From the NCBI RefSeq assembly GCF_900101905.1, contig NZ_FNAJ01000005.1, forward strand, positions 511,293-575,292: 64,000 nt of DNA, in the 5' to 3' direction. The notes beneath the pieces were generated by a model. The model did no database searches. It was not told where the DNA came from and worked only from the letters and a program-made list of their open reading frames with translations. The translations under genes and the position numbers were made by a program. Source of the stretch: Myxococcus virescens (GTDB taxonomy: Bacteria; Myxococcota; Myxococcia; Myxococcales; Myxococcaceae). Each line of letters starts with the position of its first letter. The stretch's first letter is position 1. Positions 7,944 to 15,578 of the stretch are shown here, in pieces.

Positions 7944-9479
7944 TTGCAAACCCGCTCCCTGCTTCTGACCGCCATTCTCTTTGGCGGTTCGGCCGCCGTC
8001 GCCGCGACGCCCCCTCCCCTGACGACGGACACCGGCTCCCCCGTGGGGACCAACCAGAACTCCAAGACGGCCGGCCCGCGTGGCGGCGTCCTCTTGGAGG
8101 ACTTCCACCTCATCGAAAAGCTGGCGCGCTTTGACCGTGAGCGAATCCCCGAGCGCGTGGTCCACGCCCGCGGCACCGGCGCCTACGGCACCTTCGAGAG
8201 CTACGGCGACTTCTCCAAGCTGACGCGCGCGTCCCTCTTCTCCGCCAAGGGCAAGAAGACGCCGATGTTCGTGCGCTTCTCCACGGTCATCCATCCGACG
8301 GGCTCGCCGGAGACGCTGCGCGATCCTCGCGGCTTCGCGCTCAAGTTCTACACGGACGAGGGCAACTGGGACCTGGTGGGCAACAACCTGCCCGTCTTCT
8401 TCATCCGCGACGCCATCAAGTTCCCGGACATGGTGCACTCGCTGAAGCCGTCGCCCATCACGAACAAGCAGGACCCGAACCGCTCCTTCGACTTCTTCTC
8501 GCACCTGCCCGAGTCGACGCACATGCTCACGCAGGTGTACTCGGACATCGGCATCCCGGCGAACTACCGCCAGATGAACGGGCACGGCGTGCACGCCTTC
8601 AAGTTCGTCAACGCGAAGGGCGAATACAAGTACGTGAAGTTCAACTGGAGCTCGCAGCAGGGCGTGAAGAGCCTCACCGCCGAGGACGCCGCCCGTGTCA
8701 TCTCCGAGGACCACCAGCACGCCACCACGGACCTCTACGCCACCATTGGCGCGGGCAAGTTCCCCTCGTGGGAGCTGAGCGTGCAGGTGCTGGACCCCAA
8801 GGAGTTGGACAAGTTCAGCTTCGACCCGCTCGACGCGACGAAGATCTGGCCCGAGGCACAGGTGCCGTCCATCAAGCTGGGCAAGTTCACGCTCAACAAG
8901 ATGCCGGACAACTTCTTCGAGGAGACCGAGCAGGCGGCCTTCTCCCCTGGCGTGCAGCCGCCGGGCATCGAGCCCTCCGAGGACCGCCTCCTGCAGGGCC
9001 GCCTGTTCTCCTACGCCGACACCCAGCGCTACCGCCTTGGCGCCAACTACCAGTCGCTGCCCATCAACCGGGCCCGCGCGACGGTGAGCAACAACAACGA
9101 GGCGGGCAGCATGAACTTCGCCAACACGAAGTCGGACGTGAACTACGAGCCCAGCGTCAGCCGTGAGACGCAGGACGCGCCCCCGTACCTCTTCTCCAAC
9201 GCGCCGCTCAGCGGCACCACGCAGCAGCGCGGCATCGAGAAGACGGACCCCTTCGCACAGGCCGGCGCCTTCTATCTGGCGCTCGACGCCGGCGGGAAGG
9301 ACCGCCTCATCAAGAACCTGGCCGCGGACCTGAACAAGGTGCGTGATGCCAGGGTGAAGGCGCGCATGGTGGGTCACTTCTTCATGGCCAACCCTGACTA
9401 CGGCACCCGCCTTGCCAAGGCGGTCAACGTGAAGCTGGACGACGCCAAGGCCGCCGTGGCCACGCTCGCCGCCCGCTGA
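7944..9479 (+). CDS. katB: Exported monofunctional haem catalase (KatB type)
   Basis: Converts hydrogen peroxide to water and oxygen. Residues 1-21 form a signal peptide ending AVAA, so it acts in the periplasm or outside. The catalytic set is intact: His74 in ERVVHARG, Asn147 in VGNNLPVFF, and the haem-ligand Tyr357 in RLFSYADTQRYRLG. At 511 aa it is a small-subunit catalase. The start is TTG at 7944, supported by a strong AAGGAG six bases upstream; the signal peptide begins right there. It is followed 175 bases later by an ankyrin-repeat protein, the katB-ankB arrangement known from Pseudomonas aeruginosa, where AnkB is needed for full KatB activity. Confidence 0.93.
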   Translation: MQTRSLLLTAILFGGSAAVAATPPPLTTDTGSPVGTNQNSKTAGPRGGVLLEDFHLIEKLARFDRERIPERVVHARGTGAYGTFESYGDFSKLTRASLFSAKGKKTPMFVRFSTVIHPTGSPETLRDPRGFALKFYTDEGNWDLVGNNLPVFFIRDAIKFPDMVHSLKPSPITNKQDPNRSFDFFSHLPESTHMLTQVYSDIGIPANYRQMNGHGVHAFKFVNAKGEYKYVKFNWSSQQGVKSLTAEDAARVISEDHQHATTDLYATIGAGKFPSWELSVQVLDPKELDKFSFDPLDATKIWPEAQVPSIKLGKFTLNKMPDNFFEETEQAAFSPGVQPPGIEPSEDRLLQGRLFSYADTQRYRLGANYQSLPINRARATVSNNNEAGSMNFANTKSDVNYEPSVSRETQDAPPYLFSNAPLSGTTQQRGIEKTDPFAQAGAFYLALDAGGKDRLIKNLAADLNKVRDARVKARMVGHFFMANPDYGTRLAKAVNVKLDDAKAAVATLAAR

Positions 9480-9654
9480 TTCGTTCCTCTCCGGGCCCTG
9501 GCATGGCTGTCTCCGCCAGTGTTCGGCGCTTCCCGCCAATCCCCCTGGGCGAAGGCCGGGATGTGGTGGCGCCCGGCGACTCCCCCCTCTCGCCGCCCGT
9601 CGCATCCCGGTCTTCCCTCAGCGGGAGCAGGCCCCCTCTCTTCTGGAGTCCGTC

Positions 9655-10272
9655 ATGATTCGCAAGCTGCTACTGGGAACGCTGGGCCTGTTGATGCTGG
9701 GGGCCGGCGTGTTGACGGCCGCGTGGATGTCCCTGCGCGCCACGCCTGCGCCGCAAGGGCGTCTGCTGGCCACGAGCGAGGCGGAGCGCTACCTGCTGGC
9801 CGCCGCCCGTGCCGGAGAGACGGACATCGTCGCCGGGCTCGTCCAGGCGGGTACGCCAGTGGAGGCGCGGGATGCTCGCGGCTTCTCGCCGCTCATCCTC
9901 GCCGCGTACCACGGGCATGAGGACACGGTGCGCGCCCTGCTCTCCGCCGGCGCGGATGCGTGCGCGGGTGACAACAACGGCAACACCGCGCTCATGGGCG
10001 CGGCCTTCAAGGGCTACGCGGACATCGTCGGACTGCTCAATCAGCAGCCCTGCGCGGTGGACCAGAGCAACCGCTTCGGCCAGACGGCGCTGATGTTCGC
10101 GTCCCTGTTCGGCCGCGAGGAGGTGGTAGACCAACTCCGGCAGCAGGGGGCCTCCCCTGACGTGCGCGATGGCAGCGGCCGCAGCGCCCAGGACTGGGCA
10201 CGCACGCAGGAGCCCAGCGCGCCCGTGCCCCAGGCGCCCACCGCGCCGGAGACATCCGCCTCGGCGCGATGA
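9655..10272 (+). CDS. ankB: Membrane-anchored ankyrin-repeat protein (AnkB-like)
   Basis: A 205-aa protein with an N-terminal hydrophobic anchor (about residues 3-25) and four ankyrin repeats in residues 44-180: YLLAAARAGETDIVAGLVQAG, GFSPLILAAYHGHEDTVRALL, GNTALMGAAFKGYADIVGLL and GQTALMFASLFGREEVVDQL (each given in part). A Pro/Ala/Ser tail follows. The ATG at 9655 has GGAG seven bases upstream. Its position downstream of an exported catalase matches the P. aeruginosa katB-ankB pair, where the periplasmic anchored ankyrin protein protects or supports the catalase. The same role is inferred here from family and context only. Confidence 0.85.
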   Translation: MIRKLLLGTLGLLMLGAGVLTAAWMSLRATPAPQGRLLATSEAERYLLAAARAGETDIVAGLVQAGTPVEARDARGFSPLILAAYHGHEDTVRALLSAGADACAGDNNGNTALMGAAFKGYADIVGLLNQQPCAVDQSNRFGQTALMFASLFGREEVVDQLRQQGASPDVRDGSGRSAQDWARTQEPSAPVPQAPTAPETSASAR

Positions 10273-10291
10273 CACGGAGGCGCTGCCCCGC

Positions 10292-10321
10292 CCGGGATGA
10301 GGCAAGGTGGCCCCATCCCGG
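10292..10321. terminator. Hairpin between convergent ankB and kdd
   Basis: CCGGGATG at 10292-10299 pairs with CATCCCGG at 10314-10321 across a 14-base loop. It lies midway between two convergent genes and has no T-run on either side. It is a plausible bidirectional terminator or 3'-end stabiliser, weaker than a classical rho-independent one. Confidence 0.4.
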
Positions 10322-10360
10322 TGACGACGCCGCTGGGCATCGGGGCAGACGGCTCGGCTG

Positions 10361-11392
10361 CTAGATGTATCGCGTGCCGAAGAGCTGGAGCAGCTGCGGC
10401 TCGGTGCGCAGCAGGTCCAGCGTCAGCGCGGCGTGGCCGGGCACGTACCCGTTGCCCACCACCATGGTGACGTCCTTGCCCACGCCCTCGGCGCCCAGGG
10501 CCGCCGCGGTGAAGCTGGTGGCCATGGAGAAGAAGATGGCCGTGCCGCCGTCCTTCACCGACAGGATGGTGGCCATCTCCGTGTTGCCCACGCTGGCGCA
10601 GTTGACCACCAGGTCGCAGAGCTGACCGTCCGTCGCCTTGCTCACCGTCTCCATGACGTCCACGCCCTGCGTCGCGTCCACCTTCAGGGCCACGTCACAC
10701 AGGCCAATGCCGGACAGCAGGTCCAGCGCGCCCTGCGACACGTCGAGCGCGAGCAGCTTGCCCCGGCTCTCCAGGTTGCGCCGCGCCTGCGCCAGACACA
10801 GCGCCCCGCTCTTGCCCGCGCCCAGCACCGCCACCGTCATGCCCGGCCGCACGTGCCGGGCCACCAGCGCGGGCGCGCCACACACGTCCAGCGCCGCGAG
10901 CGCCAACGTGTCCGGCATGTCCGTGGGCAGCTTCGCGTAGATGCCGCTGGCGAACAGGATCGCGTGTCCGCGGATGTCCACGCGGTCGATGTCCGCGTGC
11001 ACCGCCTTCACCTCTTCGATGACCAGCGGCGTCAGCGTCAGGCTCACCAGCGTGGCGATGCGGTCGCCCACCTTGAGCAGCTCGCGCGCGGGGTGCCTGG
11101 CGCCCAGCTCCTTCACGCGGCCAATCAACATGCCGCCCGAGCCCGTCACGGGGTTCTGCATCTTCCCCCGCTCACGGACGATTTCCTGGATGCGCTCGCC
11201 AATGCGCTTCGCGTCGCCGCCCACCTCGCCCTTGATCTGCTTGAAGGACGCGGCGTCGATGTTGAGGCTCTCCACGTCGATGAGCAGCTCGGACTCGCGG
11301 CACGGCAGCGAAGGATCCAACTGCTTCGCGCGCTGGGGCAGCACGCCCTTCTCGCCAACGACGCGAGACAGCCCGTAGAGGTCGATGCTCAT
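10361..11392 (-). CDS. kdd: L-erythro-3,5-diaminohexanoate dehydrogenase
   Basis: Oxidatively deaminates 3,5-diaminohexanoate to 3-keto-5-aminohexanoate, linking the KamDE product to Kce. The 343-aa protein opens with MSIDLYGLSRVVGEKGVLPQRA, has the NPVTGSGGMLIGRVKELG stretch, and a medium-chain-dehydrogenase-like dinucleotide site TVAVLGAGKSGALCLAQ at about 190. It lacks obvious Zn-site cysteines, as expected for this family. The ATG at 11390-11392 follows GGGAG. It is on the same strand as kamD-kce but 2.7 kb upstream, separated by the oppositely oriented catalase/ankyrin pair. It therefore needs its own promoter in the 174 bases before it. Confidence 0.9.
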   Translation of the reverse strand: MSIDLYGLSRVVGEKGVLPQRAKQLDPSLPCRESELLIDVESLNIDAASFKQIKGEVGGDAKRIGERIQEIVRERGKMQNPVTGSGGMLIGRVKELGARHPARELLKVGDRIATLVSLTLTPLVIEEVKAVHADIDRVDIRGHAILFASGIYAKLPTDMPDTLALAALDVCGAPALVARHVRPGMTVAVLGAGKSGALCLAQARRNLESRGKLLALDVSQGALDLLSGIGLCDVALKVDATQGVDVMETVSKATDGQLCDLVVNCASVGNTEMATILSVKDGGTAIFFSMATSFTAAALGAEGVGKDVTMVVGNGYVPGHAALTLDLLRTEPQLLQLFGTRYI

Positions 11393-11566
11393 GTTCCCGT
11401 CTCCCTGAAGGTTGTCGGGCGCCCGGCCCCGCCACGGCGGGGCGCACCCAGGGAGGCGTCTACCCGCTCGGGCGGGGAAAAGGCCAGCGCCACGTCACGC
11501 GCGGTGGGCCGAGGCGTCCCCCAGCGGGCATCCCGACCACCGCGCGACAGGCCCTGGCCCCGTGCG

Positions 11567-12574
11567 TCAGTCCTGCGCCAGGTTCGGCACCAGGACTGAC
11601 AGCGAGCGCGCGAAGCGGTACGACACACCGGAGTGGCCGTCCTCGAACTCCTCGTGGACGCGCTCCACGCCCGCGTTCTTGAAGTCCTCCGCGAGCATCC
11701 GTGTGCCCCAGCGGATGTTGAACTCGTCACGCGTCCCACAGTCCAGGTACACCGTCTTCAGCTTCCGGAACGCGTCCATGAACTTGGGCACGAAGCGCAC
11801 CGGGTCGTGCACCAGCCACCGGTTCCACACGTCGAGCCGCAGCCGGCCCGTGTTCGCGTCGAAGGGCAGCTCCACGTTGAGCGGCTCGCCCTTCTTCGGA
11901 GAATACGCGGCGGCCATCGCCAGGACGTTCACCACTGGGAAGTCGTCCCCGCGCATCTTCGTCTCACTCACGCGCGCCCGGAACTCGGCATGCCACGCCT
12001 CCACGCCGCCGGCCTTCAGCAACGCCGCCGCGGCCTTCGGGAGGTCCGGCAGGTAGCAGTATTCAAAGTAGGAATCCGCCGCGTGCGCGCCCACGTGGGA
12101 GAACAGTTCCGGGTGGTAGCGGCCCATCACCAGCGCGCCGTAGCCACCGGAGCTGTGCCCCACCACGGCGCGCGAGGCCGCCTTCGGCAGGGTGCGGTAG
12201 GTGCGGTCCACGAAGCCCACCACGTCCTTGGTCAGGTAGTCGCGATACCGGCCAATGGCGTCGCTGTTCACCCACTGGCTGCCACCCAGCGACGTCCAGG
12301 CATCCGGGAAGACGCCGATGACGGGCGGAATCGCGCCCGACTCGACGAGCGCGTCCAGGCGCTGGGGGACGGTGGGCGCGAAGCCCGACGCGTTCGTCCA
12401 CGAACCGCCGCTGTTGCCGAAGGCATGCAGGAAGTAGACGACGGGGTAGCGTCTCTCATCCGCGCCGTAGCCTGGCGGGAGGTACACGGTGAGCTTGCGG
12501 CGAGCCGGGTCCCCCAGCGGGTTCGACTCCAGCGCGGGCGACAGCAGCTCACTCGACTCCAGCAATCCATTCAT
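11567..12574 (-). CDS. Alpha/beta-hydrolase esterase (enterochelin esterase/EstD-like)
   Basis: A 335-aa cytosolic serine hydrolase. The nucleophile elbow is GHSSGGYGALVMG at about residue 145, the oxyanion region YPVVYFLHAFGNSGGSW, and a late DCGTRDEFNIRWG plus EFEDGHSGVSYRF supply the probable Asp and His. The pattern fits the putative-esterase family (enterochelin esterase / esterase D / antigen-85-like). No signal peptide is evident. Substrate is unknown. The downstream gene (uracil-DNA glycosylase) lies upstream in transcription order with a 28-base gap, so the two may share a message. Confidence 0.82.
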   Translation of the reverse strand: MNGLLESSELLSPALESNPLGDPARRKLTVYLPPGYGADERRYPVVYFLHAFGNSGGSWTNASGFAPTVPQRLDALVESGAIPPVIGVFPDAWTSLGGSQWVNSDAIGRYRDYLTKDVVGFVDRTYRTLPKAASRAVVGHSSGGYGALVMGRYHPELFSHVGAHAADSYFEYCYLPDLPKAAAALLKAGGVEAWHAEFRARVSETKMRGDDFPVVNVLAMAAAYSPKKGEPLNVELPFDANTGRLRLDVWNRWLVHDPVRFVPKFMDAFRKLKTVYLDCGTRDEFNIRWGTRMLAEDFKNAGVERVHEEFEDGHSGVSYRFARSLSVLVPNLAQD

Positions 12575-12602
12575 CCGTGCATTCCCTTCATCGGGCCCGC
12601 GG

Positions 12603-13679
12603 CTACGCGCGCGAACCGGGTTGCTTCCCCAGCACCTTCATCACCGCCTGGAGGTCCTCCCATGCCTTGCGCTTCTCCGCCGGGCTGCGAAGGAGGTACG
12701 CCGGGTGGAAGGTGGGCATCAGCTGGATGCCCTCGTAGGTGCGCCAGTTGCCACGCAGGCGGGTGATGGGCGTGCTGTCCCGCAGCAGCGTCTGCGCCGC
12801 GAACTTGCCCAGCGCCACCACCACCTTGGGCTGGATGGCGGCCAACTGCGCGCGCAGGAAAGGCTCGCAGGCGGCAACCTCCTCCGGCTCCGGATTGCGG
12901 TTCCCCGGTGGCCGGCACTTCACGACGTTGCAGATGTAGACGTCGTCGCGGCGGTAGCCCATCGCGCCAATCATCTTCGTCAGCAGGTCGCCGGCCGCGC
13001 CGACGAAGGGCACGCCCTGCAGGTCCTCATTCTCCCCGGGGCCCTCGCCCACGAACACCAGCTCCGCGCGGGGGTTGCCCGAGCCGAACACGAGGTTCTT
13101 GCGCGTCGAGCACAGCTTGCAGCGCTGGCAGTCGCCCAGCTCCCGGCGAATCTCGTCCAACGTCGGCCGCTCGCCGTTCGCCGCGCCATGCAGCGCCCCA
13201 GCGGGCCGCGGCGTGGGCGGCGGCGCATCCACACGCATTCCCGCGACCGGCGACCGCGGCGCCGGAGGCTGGCCCTCAGCGGCGCCGAGAGCCATGCCCC
13301 CCGGACGCATGGGAGGCGTGGACGGGGGCGGCACCCGCGCTGGCGCTGCGGCACCGACTCCCAGCGGCCCCGCTGCACCCGCAGGAGTCGCCGGGCTCGG
13401 CCGCTCCGTGCCGATGGAACGGTGCTCCGGTGCCGGGCTCGCCAGCGGCGGCCGGGGCAGCGGTGCCTCGGGGCGAGCAGGAGGCGCGGCGTCCACGGCC
13501 CCCTGTGTCCGGGCGAAGCGCGCGCGCAAGGAGGGAGCCGAGCGCTGGAGCTCGAGCGCCGCCTTTGCGTCAATCATCAGCACCCGGCCAGCGGCCTCCT
13601 CCTGCCAGAGGAGGTGGCGGCGCACATCGTCCAGCAGGGCGCTCAGGTCCTGCGAGGCCTCGGGCGTGTCATCAATCAC
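12603..13679 (-). CDS. Family-4 (Fe-S) uracil-DNA glycosylase with long N-terminal extension
   Basis: Removes uracil from DNA in base-excision repair. The C-terminal about 190 residues are a typical family-4 domain: GDCQRCKLC cysteines near residue 182, FVGEGPGENEDLQGVPFVGAAG, NVVKCRPPGNRNPEPEEVAAC, ALGKFAAQTLL and MPTFHPAYLLR. The four cysteines for the 4Fe-4S cluster are present. Before it lie a helical N-terminal part of about 75 residues and about 90 residues of Pro/Ala/Arg-rich low-complexity linker, making the protein (358 aa) far longer than the usual about 200. I chose the GTG at 13677-13679; an upstream start in frame adds 18 residues without supporting similarity. Confidence 0.88.
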   Translation of the reverse strand: MIDDTPEASQDLSALLDDVRRHLLWQEEAAGRVLMIDAKAALELQRSAPSLRARFARTQGAVDAAPPARPEAPLPRPPLASPAPEHRSIGTERPSPATPAGAAGPLGVGAAAPARVPPPSTPPMRPGGMALGAAEGQPPAPRSPVAGMRVDAPPPTPRPAGALHGAANGERPTLDEIRRELGDCQRCKLCSTRKNLVFGSGNPRAELVFVGEGPGENEDLQGVPFVGAAGDLLTKMIGAMGYRRDDVYICNVVKCRPPGNRNPEPEEVAACEPFLRAQLAAIQPKVVVALGKFAAQTLLRDSTPITRLRGNWRTYEGIQLMPTFHPAYLLRSPAEKRKAWEDLQAVMKVLGKQPGSRA

Positions 13680-13878
13680 GGTCCTGGATCGGTACCGGAC
13701 GTGGCGCCCATGCGCAAGGAAGCGGACGCCCAAGCCGGCTGTTCGCCTCCCGCCAGAGCAGTTCCAGGCTCACGCCTGGAGTCCTACCCCGCCCTGCCCC
13801 CAGTCATCCGCCCTGGGGGCACCCCGGGCCCACGCTATCTTGCGCCCCGAACCCGGTGTCACGCAGCGAGGAGCCGCC

Positions 13879-14310
13879 ATGGAGCACCCGAACCCGGATT
13901 ACCGCCAGGACACGGAGGACCTGTTCACATCGGCCGCCTTCGTCATGGACCTGGGCATCCAGCCCGTGGACATCCGCCCCGGCGAGGTGGAAGCCCGGCT
14001 GGTGGTGCAGCCCCGGCACCTGCAGCAGGACGGCGTCATCCACGCGGGCGTCCAGGCCACGCTGGCGGACCATACGGCGGGCGCGGCGGCCTTCTCCGTC
14101 GTGCGAAAGGGCCAGCGAGTGTTGTCCACCAGCTTCACCGTCCACCTGCTCCAGACGGCGTCCGGTGAGGAATTGCGGTGCAAGGCCCGGGTGCTGCGCG
14201 CCGGCCGCCGGCTCATCGTCACGGAATCCGAGGTCCACGCCGTCTCCGGCGGCACGCCCCGGCTCGTGTCGAAGACCACCGTCACCCTCGCGGTGATGGA
14301 GCCCCGCTAG
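13879..14310 (+). CDS. PaaI-type hot-dog thioesterase
   Basis: A 143-aa acyl-CoA or aryl-CoA thioesterase of the PaaI/YiiD-like hot-dog group. The signature HLQQDGVIHAGVQATLADHTAGAAA gives the usual helix with HxG and Asp, followed by strands LSTSFTVHLLQTASGEEL and RLIVTESEVHAV. I chose the ATG at 13879, which has GGAG seven bases upstream. The longer open frame running in from 13075 is the shadow of the glycosylase gene. Its TAG stop lies in the same CTAG as the stop of the convergent coaBC. Its natural substrate cannot be inferred. Confidence 0.88.
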   Translation: MEHPNPDYRQDTEDLFTSAAFVMDLGIQPVDIRPGEVEARLVVQPRHLQQDGVIHAGVQATLADHTAGAAAFSVVRKGQRVLSTSFTVHLLQTASGEELRCKARVLRAGRRLIVTESEVHAVSGGTPRLVSKTTVTLAVMEPR

Positions 14311-15527
14311 GACGGTGACACGAGCAGCAATTCGATGAGGGCCTGCGCCACCTCGTACTTGCTGCCCTGGAGTTCATGCTGCGCGCCCGAACGCGTGAGC
14401 ACCGTCACCCGGTTGGTGTCCGTTCCAAAGCCCGCGCCAGGGGCCGTCACGTCGTTGGCGACAATCGCGTCCAGCCCCTTGCGCTCCAGTTTTTCGCGCG
14501 CGTGCGCCACCACGCGCTCCGTTTCCGCCGCGAAGCCCACCAGCACCGGCCGCTTTGGCTGTCCCGCCACCTTGCGGGAGGCCTCCGCGAGCACGTCGGG
14601 CGTGCGCACGAGCGTCAGCGCCTCGGGCGACGTCGAAGCGCCCTTCTTCACCTTCTGCGGCGCGCGCGTCTCCGGACGCCAGTCACTGACCGCCGCCGTG
14701 GCGATGAACGCATCCACGGTGCCCACCCGTGAGAGCACCTCGCGCGCCATGTCCTCCGCGCTCACCACGTCCACGACGTCCAAGCCGCCGCGCTCCACGG
14801 TGCCCACGGGACCGAGCACCACCGTCACCTCGGCGCCCTGGGTCCGGGCCGCGTGCGCGAGCGCCATGCCCATCTTCCCCGTGGAGGGATTGGAGATGAA
14901 CCGCACCGGGTCCAGGAACTCGCGCGTGGGGCCCGCCGTCAGCAGGACCCGCTTCCCCGCCAGTGGGCCAGCGCCGAAACGCGCCGCGACCGCCTGGACG
15001 ATGGCGGGAACGTCCGCCAGTCGCCCCTCCCCCACGTCACCACAGGCCAGCATCCCCGCGCCTGGGCCCACGCGCGAGAAGCGCGGATAGGCCAGCAGGG
15101 CCGCCAGGTTCTCCTGCGTCAGGGGGTTGTCCCACATGGCCACGTTCATCGCCGGCGCCAGCACCACCGGCCCCCGGAAGGCGAGCAGCGACGTCGTCAC
15201 GGCGTCGTTCCCCATGCCCGCGCGGATGCGCGCCAGCAGGTCCGCGGTGGCTGGCGCCACGACGAACGCCTCGGCCCAGCGCGCAAGGTCCAGGTGGCCG
15301 AAGTTCCCCTCCTGGGCAGGGTCGAAATAGTCCGTGAGCACAGGGTGCCCGCTGAGCGCCTGGAAGGTGAGCGGGGTGACGAACTGGCGCGAGGACTCCG
15401 TCATGGCCACCCGCACCTCGGCGCCTGCACGCGACAGCTCCCGCACCAGCTCGCAGGCCTTGTACGCCGCGATGCCGCCACCCACGCCAACGACCACCCG
15501 GCGGCCTTTCAGAGTCGTCACGTCCAT
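14307..15527 (-). CDS. coaBC: Bifunctional phosphopantothenoylcysteine decarboxylase / phosphopantothenate-cysteine ligase
   Basis: Two consecutive steps of coenzyme A synthesis. The FMN-binding CoaC half (residues 1-185) shows [18 protein letters not shown], the active-site His78 in [22 protein letters not shown] with Asn128, and Cys162 in [13 protein letters not shown]. The CoaB half shows [20 protein letters not shown] and [10 protein letters not shown]. The 406-aa length is normal. The ATG at 15525-15527 follows AGGAAG. CoA synthesis also supplies the phosphopantetheine needed by the NRPS/PKS carrier domains in this window, but the genes are not linked. Confidence 0.95.
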   Translation of the reverse strand: MDVTTLKGRRVVVGVGGGIAAYKACELVRELSRAGAEVRVAMTESSRQFVTPLTFQALSGHPVLTDYFDPAQEGNFGHLDLARWAEAFVVAPATADLLARIRAGMGNDAVTTSLLAFRGPVVLAPAMNVAMWDNPLTQENLAALLAYPRFSRVGPGAGMLACGDVGEGRLADVPAIVQAVAARFGAGPLAGKRVLLTAGPTREFLDPVRFISNPSTGKMGMALAHAARTQGAEVTVVLGPVGTVERGGLDVVDVVSAEDMAREVLSRVGTVDAFIATAAVSDWRPETRAPQKVKKGASTSPEALTLVRTPDVLAEASRKVAGQPKRPVLVGFAAETERVVAHAREKLERKGLDAIVANDVTAPGAGFGTDTNRVTVLTRSGAQHELQGSKYEVAQALIELLLVSPS

Positions 15528-15578
15528 GCGGCTTCCTAATGCGCGGGGAGGCGGGCTCGCAACCGTCCCGGCAGGGCC

